Assembly (NCBI RefSeq): GCF_025965415.1
Contig: NZ_JAOPWY010000017.1
Coordinates: forward strand, 1 to 63,763
Length of the DNA stretch: 63,763 bases
Direction of reading: 5' to 3'
From: Nocardioides sp.
Lineage (GTDB): Bacteria; Actinomycetota; Actinomycetes; Propionibacteriales; Nocardioidaceae
The position numbers and the translations under genes are program-made. Shown in pieces: positions 8,544 to 18,288 of the stretch (position 1 is the stretch's first letter; every line of letters starts with the position of its first letter). The notes below the pieces were generated by a model. It did no database searches and was not told the DNA's origin. It saw only the letters and a list, made by a program, of their open reading frames with translations.

Positions 8544-8586
8544 CCATAGTCCGATCGTCATCCGGAGCGTGACCAGTGCGGGATGG
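8544..8586. repeat. Dispersed repeat copy in the 8284-8649 gap
   Basis: The gap of 366 bp between the NUDIX and GNAT genes has no convincing gene. It holds a segment whose core CGGAGCGTGACCAGTGCGGG recurs, with few changes and inverted, at about 11063-11106 beside the IS481 remnant. It is probably a trace of a mobile element or a dispersed repeat. Confidence 0.4.
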
Positions 8587-8649
8587 GCACGCGGAGCGAG
8601 CCGATCCTCTTCGATGATTGTGCTCCTGCAGCGGCTGCGCTCGTAGGCT

Positions 8650-9120
8650 GTGCTGGTGCCAGAGACCGCCGCCTGTCGTCCCGTCGATCCGATGTCCGAC
8701 GAGGTCACCGAGCTGGCGAGCCTGTTCGAGCTGTACCGGATCCACTACGGCCAGTCGCCGGCTCCGGCCGCGACACGGGCGTGGGTCGGCGAGATGGCCA
8801 GATCCGGCGAGCTCGAGTTCTACGGCGCTTACCACGGTCTGCGGATGGTCGGATTCGCAGCCATTCACCAGGTCCCGGCATCTCTTGGGCTGGGTCGGTT
8901 CTGGCAGCTGCGCGACCTGTTCGCCGACCCCGCGGTGCGTCGCCAAGGCATCGCCCGTCGGCTGGTCGAAACCATCCAACAAGCCGCCAGCGATGCCGGT
9001 GCGCTACGGCTGTCCCTGCAAACCGAACCGGACAATGCCGCGGCACTCGCGCTGTACCGCCAGTGCGGGTTCACGATCAACGCCGCCCTCGCGACGCTGA
9101 GCCTCAACATCGCCAGATAG
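8650..9120 (+). CDS. GNAT-family N-acetyltransferase
   Basis: The 156-residue protein from a GTG start shows the GNAT acetyl-CoA site: strand LGRFWQLRDLFADPAVRRQGIA (about 81-102) with the R/Q-x-x-G-x-G/A loop RRQGIARRLV. The C-terminal LQTEPDNAAALALYRQCGF is the classic N..A..LY...GF motif. It transfers an acetyl group to an amine, substrate unknown. It is monocistronic and converges on gdhA. Confidence 0.85.
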   Translation: MLVPETAACRPVDPMSDEVTELASLFELYRIHYGQSPAPAATRAWVGEMARSGELEFYGAYHGLRMVGFAAIHQVPASLGLGRFWQLRDLFADPAVRRQGIARRLVETIQQAASDAGALRLSLQTEPDNAAALALYRQCGFTINAALATLSLNIAR

Positions 9121-9430
9121 CGATCGGCTTGGGGGACGTGTCGTCCTCTCCCGGCGCACTCTCAGCCGATGTCCGTATCTCAGTCCGTGAGCCCAGCCTC
9201 TCAGATCGGAATGCGGACCTCACCACCAATATCGACACGGCCAGCGTTCAGCTTGGAGTGGCAAGCCGCTGACGTGTCGGCATGGGTGGTGCCTACGAGG
9301 CACTCTCGACATCCCGGCCGCCTAGCCCCGGCGGCGCTACCGGTTTCGAGTTCGATGGTGTGCACCATCTTCGTCGCACTGTGGTGGTGCACACCCCGTC
9401 GAAAGTCCGCCGGCAACCCGGCCGGGGGGG
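9121..9430. terminator. Convergent intergenic region with inverted repeat
   Basis: The 310-bp gap between convergent GNAT and gdhA genes contains a 10-bp inverted repeat: GGTGTGCACC at 9357-9366 and GGTGCACACC at 9386-9395. It could terminate transcription from both sides. A smaller GC stem lies just after the gdhA stop (about 9410-9427). No U-run is visible and no gene is seen. Confidence 0.4.
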
Positions 9431-10807
<1,377 letters not shown>

Positions 10808-10817
10808 TCACCCTAGG

Positions 10818-11092
10818 TCAGCACGCCGACCACCCGGGGTGAGGGTGCTCGTAGCGGATGGGCTCCCCGGTTGCCCGGTCGATGTGGGTGAGCCGATTGA
10901 CTCGGCAGCGCACCAGGACCCGTGGACTGTGGATGGCGGGAGGCCGAGTCGTCCGCCGATCTGAACCGGCCCGAGCCTGTACCGCCATCGCAACCGAACG
11001 ATTTCTTGCGTCAGTCGATCGGGGGTCTTGTTCGTGCTGCGGTGAGGACGGCTGGACCGATCGGCCCTCCCGCGCTGGTCACGCTCCGCGTG
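10818..11092 (-). pseudogene. IS481-family transposase remnant
   Basis: On the minus strand the frame reads DRSSRPHRSTNKTPDRLTQE, then RLRWRYRLGPVQIGGRLGLP, the helix-turn-helix part of IS481-type transposases. It is frameshifted shortly after STVH. In the next frame it continues as VLVRCRVNRLTHIDRATGEP and ends in YEHPHPGWSAC before a TGA at 10818-10820. The N-terminus and the whole DDE catalytic domain are missing, so it is dead. It sits directly upstream of gdhA and downstream of the IS110 remnant. Confidence 0.8.
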
Positions 11093-11138
11093 AGGATCGC
11101 CATTCGGGACCGTCGGACCGCGACGCTCCTATGCTTCG

Positions 11139-12201
11139 TCAAGCAGCTGTGGCCTCACTTTCGAGTAGGCGGTAGAGGTCGCGGGCGACGTAGCGGGCAA
11201 GGCAGCGTTTGATCTCTCGGCCGGTCTTGCCTTCGGCGGTGCGGCGGGCGACGTAGTCGCGGGTGGCTTGCTGGTACTGGATCCGGCTTTGGACCACGGT
11301 GTGCAGTGCGTTGTTGAGCTGGCGGTCGCCGTAGCGGTTGAGTCGATAGCGGGTGGTGACTTGGCCGCTGTTGGCTGGGATGGGTGCGACGCCGGCGAGC
11401 ATCGCGAACGCCGCCTCGGAATGGATACGGCCGGGGTGGGACCAGGCGCACAACACCGTCGCCGCGACGATCGGTCCGACACCGAACTCCTCGAGCAGAT
11501 CAGGACGCCAGGTGCGGATGATCGCCACGATCGCCTTCTGCAGCTCCCGTGCCTCTTTCACCATCGCGTGCGCGCGACGAGCCAGGGTCCGCAGCGCCAC
11601 CACGGTGCTGGTTGTCTCCACGTCCCACGACGAGCGCACGCGCAGGTCGCGGCGGTGTTGAGCATCGCGGCGAGCTTCTGGCCGCGGAACCGGGCTCGGA
11701 CGGGTTCGGGTGCGGCGATGACCAGGCTGAAGACCTGCTGCTGGGCCTCGGTGGAGGCACTGATCGCGGAACGGCGAGCAGCCAGAAGCACCGACAGGGC
11801 CTGCCGGTCGCCCCCACGGCGAGGTGTTCCCAACCGCGGTCGCGCCATCGCCTCACGCGCAGCGCGGATCGCATCGAGCGGATCAGACTTCGCGCCGCTG
11901 CGACGCGCGGCCCGCTTCGGGCGGTCCAGCTCGATGACGATCTCGGTCATCTCCAGCAGGTGCCGGCTCAGGCCGGCGCCGTGACCGCCGGTCCCTTCGA
12001 TCGCCCAGGCCCGCTACGTCGCGTGGTTGTTGGCGAACTCCACCAACTCTGCGTAGCCCTGTGCTGTCCGCTTCGAACGGTGATCTCGTCGAGGACACCA
12101 CCGGTCGCGGCGTCGATCACGGCCGCGGAGTGGGTGTGGACGTGGGTGTCGACGCCGATGACGACATCGACCAGTTCGCGTAGATCGGTCAGACTGTTCA
12201 T
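11139..12201 (-). pseudogene. IS110-family transposase, broken
   Basis: Joining three pieces gives a near full-length IS110 transposase of about 350 residues. The N-terminal DEDD domain starts at the ATG at 12201 with a GAAGGAGAG site (VVIGVDTHVHTHSAAVIDA). The middle piece is ELDRPKRAARRSGAKSDPLD, and the C-terminal transposase_20 domain includes EEFGVGPIVAATVLCAWSHP and IANSGQ/RNG-like motifs. The lesions are a frameshift near 12070, an in-frame TAG at about 12012-12014 (after FANNHAT) and a second frameshift near 11650. The 5' non-coding end is retained and duplicated in inverted orientation further upstream. Confidence 0.85.
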
Positions 12202-12850
12202 GCGTTCTCTCCTTCGTCGGACGGGACGTGGTTCCGGTCCGGGACGGAGGCTCGGCAGGACTGTGATGAGACACATCCGGCGCCGCTAACGCCGGGTGGT
12301 CAGGCTCCTGATCAGGCCAGTTCCTCCAACCGGGCCGGGGCCGGTGACCGCGAGCGGACAGGTCGCACGAAGGCACGAAGCCAGTCTCTTCGGGGGTCAC
12401 ACCCGCGGTCACCAACCCACAGCCCAGCACCATCAGGCTGCGTTGGCGATCCTCACAGTCTTTTCGCCGCCAATGCCCGTGAATCGATCGCTGACCGATC
12501 CTCACGTTCTCGTACGGCTATCCACCTACGGAACGTAGGTACGCAGCTGAGGGTCGGCAGCCGCGACCTTGAGGAATGACTGTGAGGGTCGCGTTCGCAA
12601 CCTGACGGTGCTGGGCTGTGGGTTTCTGACTGCGGGTGTGACCCGTGGAATGACTGGCCTTTGTGCCCTGGCGCGACTTGTCCGCTCGTGGTCGCCGGCC
12701 ACTGGCTGGTTGGAGGAGCTGGACAGATCAGGAGCTTGACCACCAGGCGTGAGCCGCGCCTGGCGTGCCTCCACACAGTCCTGCCGAGCCTCCGACCCGG
12801 ACCGGAACTACGTCCCCGTCCGGCGAAGGAGAGCACGCAGAACCAGTCTG
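12202..12850. repeat. Two inverted IS110 left-end leaders (large imperfect palindrome)
   Basis: The ~260 bp before the IS110 start (12202 to about 12461) recurs as a diverged reverse complement at about 12575-12845. Shared blocks include the promoter-proximal GTTCCGGTCCGGG.CGGAGG, GGCAGGACTGTG, CTCCTGATC, GGGTCACACCCGC, CCCACAGCCCAGCACC and CCTCACAGTC. The right copy ends at GGCGAAGGAGAGCACGC plus a few bases of degenerated start, so it is the 5' end of a second, plus-oriented IS110 whose gene is gone. In IS110 elements this non-coding end encodes the bridge RNA. The 12462-12574 centre is unmatched. Nothing else is seen to 12983. Confidence 0.75.
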
Positions 12851-12983
12851 ACGGAGTCGGCCCGAACGCTCTCGTGAAGGCTCTGGTGATGGTGCGGCAT
12901 GACAGTCTTGCGGGGCGTGCTCGCCATGCGGCACGGACAACGGGTTTCTGAGGTCTACACGCACTGACAACCTCCGCGACAGG

Positions 12984-13619
12984 TCAGTCCGGCGGGACTC
13001 GACCGTCGAGAATGGCGGACACCGAGTCGAGCGCAAGTGTGAGGCGCTCGCCTGCCCGCAGCATGGCGGCGAGCGACTCCCGGGCCTCCTCCGGCAGCGC
13101 GGGGCCGAGGTCCTGGAGGAGCTCGGCATGGCCGAGGAGCACCGCCAGAGGGGTGCGCAGCTCGTGCTGCAGTACGCCGAGCCGCTGCCGGCGAATCTCC
13201 GGAGGCAGCGACACGATGGGCTGCTCGTCGGTTGCGTCGGCGGCCAGGAGCAGAGCTCCACGGATCTCCCCGGCGGTGCTGCGCAGCGGGGCTGCGGTGC
13301 AGCGCAGCAGCCGGACGGGACCGACCTTCGGCTTCACCGTGACGTAGGAGTCCTGGACGCTCTCACCCGCGCAGGCGCGTACCAACGTGAGCTCGGACGG
13401 GTCGAGGGACCGGATCCCGGACGGGTCGTGGAGATTGAAGTAGGACGCCACGTGTTCGCTGGGGATGGGCTCGAACCGGGTGTCCGCAAGGCTCTCGAGC
13501 GCGGGGCTGACGTGGACGAGCCGCTGGGAGTCGTCCATCACCGCCATCGGCAGCGCAAGCTCGCCCAGCACCGTGTGCAGCAGGTCCCAACCGCTCGAGT
13601 CCGGCCGCAGGTCATCCAT
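12984..13619 (-). CDS. PAS/HisKA protein without ATPase domain
   Basis: From the ATG at 13619 the protein has 211 residues; a GTG at 13667 would add 16. Residues about 15-130 look like a PAS sensor (LPMAVMDDSQRLVHVSPALE), with a second half carrying GAL..AADATDEQP. A HisKA dimerisation helix follows, with the phospho-acceptor motif QHELRTPLAVLLGHAELL (H152). The protein ends right after this helix pair, so the HATPase domain is absent. It cannot autophosphorylate; it may act as a phosphotransfer or dimerisation partner, or be a truncated gene. It follows an AraC gene on the same strand. A paralogue with an ATPase domain lies beside the second AraC gene at 25.5 kb. Confidence 0.7.
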   Translation of the reverse strand: MDDLRPDSSGWDLLHTVLGELALPMAVMDDSQRLVHVSPALESLADTRFEPIPSEHVASYFNLHDPSGIRSLDPSELTLVRACAGESVQDSYVTVKPKVGPVRLLRCTAAPLRSTAGEIRGALLLAADATDEQPIVSLPPEIRRQRLGVLQHELRTPLAVLLGHAELLQDLGPALPEEARESLAAMLRAGERLTLALDSVSAILDGRVPPD

Positions 13620-13713
13620 AAGAGGATGGTCACCCGTGCCGAACGACAGAACACCGCATCGGTACACGGGCCGCGCATCCCGGCTCGAGATCCGCGCAGA
13701 TCGGCTAGCTCAT

Positions 13714-14706
13714 TCAGGGAGCGGCCAGCGTCTGCGAGGGAAGTTCGCCGAAGGTGTCGCGGTAGGCGGCCGCGAAGCGGCCCGGGTGTCCGATACCGCA
13801 CCGCGCGGTGATTTGGGCGACCGTGGTCCGGCCGGGGTCTGCCAACCTGAGTAGGCCCCGGGCGCGGTGGAGCCGGACCTCACGCACGTAGGACATCGGC
13901 GGTACGCCGGCCTCGCGGCGGAATCCTTCCTGCATGGCTCGCACGCTGACGTGCATCTCGGTCGCCAGCCGGACGCTCGACCACGGCTCGTCTGGCCGAT
14001 CGTGGATGAGGTCGATCGCGCGGGCCACCGCCGACCGGGGCGCTGCGGACCCGGCGGCGTTGACTGCGTCGGTGTAGGTGTGGTGCTGCCCGAGCAGCAG
14101 CCCGTCGATCACCAGGCCGCGGACGTGACGGCCCGCCGTCGGGTGGCGGACCAGGGCCGGGCCGTGGTCAAGCTCGCGGGCCAGCATGCCTAGTAGCTCG
14201 CGCCACGCGCGGCCGGTCGGCGTCGTGAGGTCCATAGCGGGGTCGAACTCCAGGCGGGTCCGCAGGGACCGGTCCAGAAGCGTCTCGAGCTCGGCCTCCA
14301 CCTCGGAGCGGGAAATCATCATGCAGAGCTGCGTGCAGTTCGCTGTCCAGGCGATCTCGGCCGGACGGCCGGGACCGAACACCGCGGCCATCCCCGGCGT
14401 CGTCACAACCGCCCCGCCCGGCCAGGCGCCCCAGGATCGGGCCTGGCCCGACAGCGGTACGTTCACGTGGAAGTTGTCGGCCTCGGCGGTCGTCAGCACG
14501 GCTGACCGGCCGTAGGACAGTCGCCCCACGGTCAACCCGCCCAGGCGGACGCCGGCGATCCGCATGTCGAGCCGCTCGCGCCCGTGCCCGAGGTCGAGGC
14601 GATTAGGCAGGAACAGCTCGGCAACGATGCTCTCGGCACGGTCCGGGTCCTCGGTGCGAACCGTGGTGACCGGCGACCAATGACTTGGCTGGGCGGAGTC
14701 GTTCAT
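13714..14706 (-). CDS. AraC-family regulator, copy 1
   Basis: The 330 residues have an N-terminal AraC-binding-like domain. Key segments are LFLPNRLDL at 31-39, VGRLSYGRSAVLTT at 60-73, FHVNVPLSGQARS at 79-91 and PGMAAVFGPGRPAEI. The C-terminal double helix-turn-helix is at about 225-330 (VRLATEMHVSVRAMQEGFRR and VAQITARCGIGHPGRFAAAY). It is a DNA-binding activator whose ligand is unknown. The same N-terminal domain recurs in a broken copy directly upstream and in an intact copy at 26620. It lies next to the PAS/HisKA gene and about 1 kb from the divergent SipW cluster, which it may control. Confidence 0.85.
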   Translation of the reverse strand: MNDSAQPSHWSPVTTVRTEDPDRAESIVAELFLPNRLDLGHGRERLDMRIAGVRLGGLTVGRLSYGRSAVLTTAEADNFHVNVPLSGQARSWGAWPGGAVVTTPGMAAVFGPGRPAEIAWTANCTQLCMMISRSEVEAELETLLDRSLRTRLEFDPAMDLTTPTGRAWRELLGMLARELDHGPALVRHPTAGRHVRGLVIDGLLLGQHHTYTDAVNAAGSAAPRSAVARAIDLIHDRPDEPWSSVRLATEMHVSVRAMQEGFRREAGVPPMSYVREVRLHRARGLLRLADPGRTTVAQITARCGIGHPGRFAAAYRDTFGELPSQTLAAP

Positions 14707-14722
14707 CGTCGACCTGCTCTCT

Positions 14723-15160
14723 TCAGGAACTCGTGGGCCAGCCCAACGGCCATGGTGCCCTCGCCGACTTCACCGACCCGCAGCGCGGGTTACCGACTGC
14801 TCCCGGCGTGCCCGTCTCGAACAGGCTCCCACACCGGCTGGTCTCGCCGATCGGCACGTATCCGTGCTCGGCCCGCTCGCCCGGCGAGAAGACGGCTGCC
14901 CCGCCAGGGGTCAGCGTCACCGCGTCGCCGCGGCCGCACCTCGACGTGGCCCTCCCGGTGACCGGCAAGTTCACGTGGAAGTTCTGGAGCTCATCGGTCA
15001 GGATCCGCAGAGCCCGGCCGTACGAGAGCCGGCCAGCGGTGAGCATGCCAAGCCGGACCCGCTCAGTTCCAAGTCGAGGCGCGCCCGGCCACAAGGCAGG
15101 TACAGCCAGTGCGGCAGGTATACCTCGGAGACGAACGCCCGCGCCTCGTCGGGACTGCGC
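14723..15160 (-). pseudogene. Decayed AraC-type N-terminal domain
   Basis: Read on the minus strand, DEARAFVSEVYLPHWLYLPC and ARLDLELS match the start of the neighbouring AraC domain. A frameshift near 15045 follows, then LGMLTAGRLSYGRALRILTD, FHVNLPVTGRATSRCG and GGAAVFSPGERAEHGYVP. The frame ends at 14723 with no helix-turn-helix domain. It is a truncated third paralogue, only 17 bp upstream of the intact AraC gene, so a tandem duplication decayed here. Confidence 0.75.
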
Positions 15161-15750
15161 CCGCACTCTCAGTTCCGTTCCTCGGCGATCATGGCCTGGG
15201 TCTTGGTGGCAGGCGCTCTCGGGTTGCGACGGCGATCGGTGTCCGTCTCCCCGAGGCCGTGATCCGGGGGCGCCGATCGGCGGTGCGTCGCGGCGGTCAC
15301 AAGGCGTCCCGCTTCGGGACCCGGATCGCCGCGCGGTCGACGTGACGCCTCCGGCCGAAGCCTGCACTGGGCCTTTCGGGTGGCGCCTTCCATCGGAGCA
15401 CCGGGTTCGGCAAGGCGGGTGGCTGAGGCGATGGGCTCGTCGCTGGCGGTGAGGACCTGAACCCGCAGCACACCGGGGTGGCGGCCTGGATGCGGTCGGC
15501 GCACGCGGGGACGCGATGCCTCATACCGCCTTAACCGCGGAACACCACCTCCAGTCACGCCTTCAGGTGATGCCCATCGGGTGGGCGGGGGCAGCCCCCG
15601 GTTGTTATCCGGTGAGCGCGGTTCGATAGCCCCTACGCGCGGGCGTATTGCGATCGCTGAACGCGTGGGGTTCGGGTGGCTGACTCTGAGAACGGTCTCG
15701 GAGCCAACAGGGGCATCCGAGCGTGCTTCCTGATGAAAGGCCCTCCCCCA
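15161..15750 (+). promoter_or_regulatory. Upstream region of the first SipW cluster
   Basis: No gene is supported in these 590 bp. Bases 15586-15600 form a 7-bp GC palindrome around one A. Directly after it, TTGTTA (15602-15607) and GATAGC (15625-15630) are spaced 17 bp apart, like a sigma-70-type promoter reading into the exported protein. A small GAGAACGGTCTC stem lies near 15688. These calls rest on pattern only. Confidence 0.35.
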
Positions 15751-16155
15751 ATGCGTAAGTCAACCAAGATCCTCGTGGCCCTCGTGGCCGCCGGCACCGC
15801 CGCCGCCGCCGGCTCCGCTTTCACCGCCACCAGCACCATCGACGACCCCGCGATCAACGTGGGCTCGGTGGTCCAGTCGGTCAGCGGCGCCACCATCACC
15901 AACGTGAGCCACAGCTACATCGCGGCCACCGACACCACCACCGAGATCTCCGCCAAGGCCGAGCAGCTGCTCTCCACCAGCGCCGGCGTGGTCAAGATCG
16001 GGATCAACTCCGAGGCGCTCCAGGACTGCACCGTCACTCTCACCGACGTCGCCCCCCTGGGCACCGACGAAGGTGCCGGCGACTTCAGCACCATCACCTG
16101 CGACATCTCCGACACCGCGGACGTGACCAGCGTCCGCTTCGTCGTCAACGGCTGA
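15751..16155 (+). CDS. Exported protein with SipW-type signal peptide, copy 1
   Basis: The ATG at 15751 has a GAAAGG site 10 nt upstream; the frame extends further 5' without homology. The 134-residue product starts RKSTKILVALVAAGTAAAAG, then SAFTATSTIDDPA. This matches the alternate signal-peptide proteins encoded next to SipW-like peptidases in actinobacteria. The mature part of about 105 residues is Thr/Ser/Asp-rich and beta-strand-like, with two Cys (LQDC, ITC) likely in a disulphide. It has no anchor. By analogy with TasA and CalY it could be a fibre or matrix subunit; that is inference. The processing enzyme follows 29 bp downstream. Confidence 0.75.
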   Translation: MRKSTKILVALVAAGTAAAAGSAFTATSTIDDPAINVGSVVQSVSGATITNVSHSYIAATDTTTEISAKAEQLLSTSAGVVKIGINSEALQDCTVTLTDVAPLGTDEGAGDFSTITCDISDTADVTSVRFVVNG

Positions 16156-16184
16156 CAGGTTCCGTGAGGAGGGGGCAACCTCTG

Positions 16185-17756
16185 ATGGGTGGTCCCCTCC
16201 GCACCGGGTGCCTGATGACGATGCGAAGACTCCTGATCGCACTGACCTGCACCGCCCTGCTCGGTGGTGTCGTGGCGTTCCAGACCGGGGCGGTCGCCCT
16301 GGTCGAAACCCAAGGCAACAGCATGGGGCCGCGAATCAGCGCCGGGGACCTCGTCATCGTCCGAGCGTCCAGCAGCTACCGGGTCGGGGACGTGGTCGCC
16401 TACACCAGCGCCGACCTGGACCAGACGGTGCTGCACCGGCTGGTCGCGGTCGACGACGGCCGGTACACCCTGCGGGGCGATCACAACGAATTCGACGACC
16501 CCGAACAACCTACCACCGCGCAGCTGATCGGCACCGAACTGGTCCACATCCCCTCCGGCGGCATCTGGCTCGACCGCCTCACCGCCCCAACCTCCCTGGG
16601 CATCCTCGCCCTCGGACTGCTGGCGGCCGGCGGCACCGCCGCAGGGACCACGCGCAGACGAAGGAAGAGAGCAATGTCGCAGCACGCCGCACCAACCCGA
16701 TCCCCCCGGTGGGCGACCGGCTGGGCACCTCGGCTGCGCGCCACCGTCAGCATCGCCGCCGCAGCCGGCGCCCTCGGACTCCTGCTCGGCGCCGTCGGAT
16801 GGACTCGACCCAGCACCACGGCCCAGAATCCGAGCGACCAGCCCGCCGCCACGATGACCTTCTCCTACCACGCACAGGTGCCGCCCTCGCCCGCCTACGA
16901 CGGCACCCGGGTCACTGCACCCGACCCAATCTTCCGCAAGCTCACCGATCAGGTCGTGCTGCACTATGCCTACCGCGGTGACCTCAAAACGATGAGGCTC
17001 ACCGCCGAGCTCTCCACCACCAGCGGCTGGCACTCCACCATCGCGCTCCAGCGCCCAGTCACCATCAACGACACTGACGACACCGGACGCGTGCGCCTGA
17101 ACCTCGAGCAGCTCGACGCCCGCGCCCAGGCGGCCGCCAACACCATCGGAATCCCCGCCGCACAGGTCGACCTCACCGTGGCGGCCACCATCACCGCCAC
17201 CGACGGCCACACCTTTACGCCCCGGCTGGCCTTCACGCTCACCCCCACCCAACTCACCCTCCCCGGCGGCCCCCCGGCACTGACCGTCCACGACACCACC
17301 CCGACCAACGACCCGACCAGGGTCCAGAACACCCTCGCCATCGTCGGCCACCAGGTTCCCGTGACCACGCTACGTACCACCTCGACCGCCCTCGCCCTCA
17401 GTGGACTCCTGCTTCTCTGCCTTGCCGGTCCCGCCCTCGCGCGCAAGGCCACCAACGAGGACGCCGCGATCAGCCGCCGGTACGCCACCATCCTGCTCCC
17501 CATCGAACCGGTCACCAGCCCACCAGGCCGAGCGGTCATCGACGTCACCGACTTCCCCGCCCTAGCCAGACTCGCCGAACGATACGGCCAACTCGTCATG
17601 CACTGGACCCGCAGCAACGTGGAGACCTACATCGTCCACGACGACGGCATCACCTACCGCTACCGCACCGGCACCCGACCCGCCCAGACCACCCCAGCCG
17701 CCCCCGGGGCCGGCCCCACTCAGCCCGTCGACCAGAGGTCCGAGACCCCCGCATGA
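16185..17756 (+). CDS. SipW-type signal peptidase I fused to DUF5305-like domain
   Basis: The ATG at 16185 has AGGAGGGGG 10-15 nt upstream, giving 523 aa. Residues 1-160 are an S26 signal peptidase: a first membrane helix (about 15-32), nucleophile S46 in QGNSMGP, and TVLHRLVAVD with H84 in place of the usual Lys, the archaeal/SipW form. A second membrane helix is at about 138-155, followed by a basic RRRRKR stretch. Residues about 165-440 form a second unit resembling DUF5305. It has its own membrane helix (about 188-208), an extracytoplasmic beta-rich domain (FSYHAQVPPSPAYDG, FRKLTDQVVLHYAY), a further helix near 410-428 and a cytosolic tail. Peptidase and DUF5305-like protein are usually separate, so this is a fusion. 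It should process the protein encoded just upstream. Confidence 0.8.
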   Translation: MGGPLRTGCLMTMRRLLIALTCTALLGGVVAFQTGAVALVETQGNSMGPRISAGDLVIVRASSSYRVGDVVAYTSADLDQTVLHRLVAVDDGRYTLRGDHNEFDDPEQPTTAQLIGTELVHIPSGGIWLDRLTAPTSLGILALGLLAAGGTAAGTTRRRRKRAMSQHAAPTRSPRWATGWAPRLRATVSIAAAAGALGLLLGAVGWTRPSTTAQNPSDQPAATMTFSYHAQVPPSPAYDGTRVTAPDPIFRKLTDQVVLHYAYRGDLKTMRLTAELSTTSGWHSTIALQRPVTINDTDDTGRVRLNLEQLDARAQAAANTIGIPAAQVDLTVAATITATDGHTFTPRLAFTLTPTQLTLPGGPPALTVHDTTPTNDPTRVQNTLAIVGHQVPVTTLRTTSTALALSGLLLLCLAGPALARKATNEDAAISRRYATILLPIEPVTSPPGRAVIDVTDFPALARLAERYGQLVMHWTRSNVETYIVHDDGITYRYRTGTRPAQTTPAAPGAGPTQPVDQRSETPA

Positions 17757-17772
17757 ACACCAGCTCCACGAT

Positions 17773-18288
17773 CTACACGAGGTCGCGCATCCAGCGGATG
17801 CCGGCCGGGTCCAGACCGTTGGCCGGCTCGTCGAGGACCAGCACCGCAGGGTCGCCGATCAGGGCTGTGGCGATGCCGAGCCGTTGACGCATTCCCAGTG
17901 AGTAGTTGCCGACCCGTCGTGATGCCTCACTGGAGGTGAGGCTCACGACGTCGAGCATCTCGTCGACACGGTGACCGGGTAGCCCCATGTATCTCTGGGC
18001 GATGGTGAGGATCTCCCGTCCGGTGCGACCCGCGTGCTGCGCAGAAGCGTCCAGCAGCACGACGACCTCGAGGCCGGGGTTGGGGAGGTCGCCGTACCAG
18101 CGCCCTGCGAAGGTGACGGTGCCGGACGTCGGCCGGGTGAGGCCGACCATGATCCGCATCGTGGTCGACTTCCCGGCCCCGTTGGGCCGCAGGAATCCGG
18201 TCACGCGACCAGCCTGGGCAATGAAGCTGACATCGTCGACGGCGGTGAAGCCTCCGTAGTGCTTGGTGACGCCCTCGACGGTGATCAC
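17773..18288 (-). pseudogene. Truncated ABC exporter ATPase
   Basis: The GTG at 18288 overlaps the MMPL stop (GTGA). The 171 residues contain VEGVTKHYGGFTAVDDVSF, a Walker A altered to FLRPNGAGKST (G to R before PNGAGKST), signature YSLGMRQR and Walker B VLVLDEPANGLD. The frame stops at MRDLV, before the H-loop and the whole C-terminal half. An intact paralogue at the window's end continues for about 120 more residues from the same point and is about 75% identical by eye. No permease gene follows; the convergent SipW gene lies there instead. The break looks like a deletion or insertion junction of the accessory island. Confidence 0.8.

Noticed and set aside
12202..12850. CRISPR or tandem repeat array
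   Set aside because: The repeated blocks occur only twice and in inverted order, as expected for two element ends.
15600..15640. tRNA-like TTCGAT loop
   Set aside because: The flanking bases do not form acceptor or anticodon stems.
16164..16184. GTG start for the SipW-DUF5305 gene
   Set aside because: This GTG overlaps the AGGAGG ribosome site that serves the ATG at 16185.
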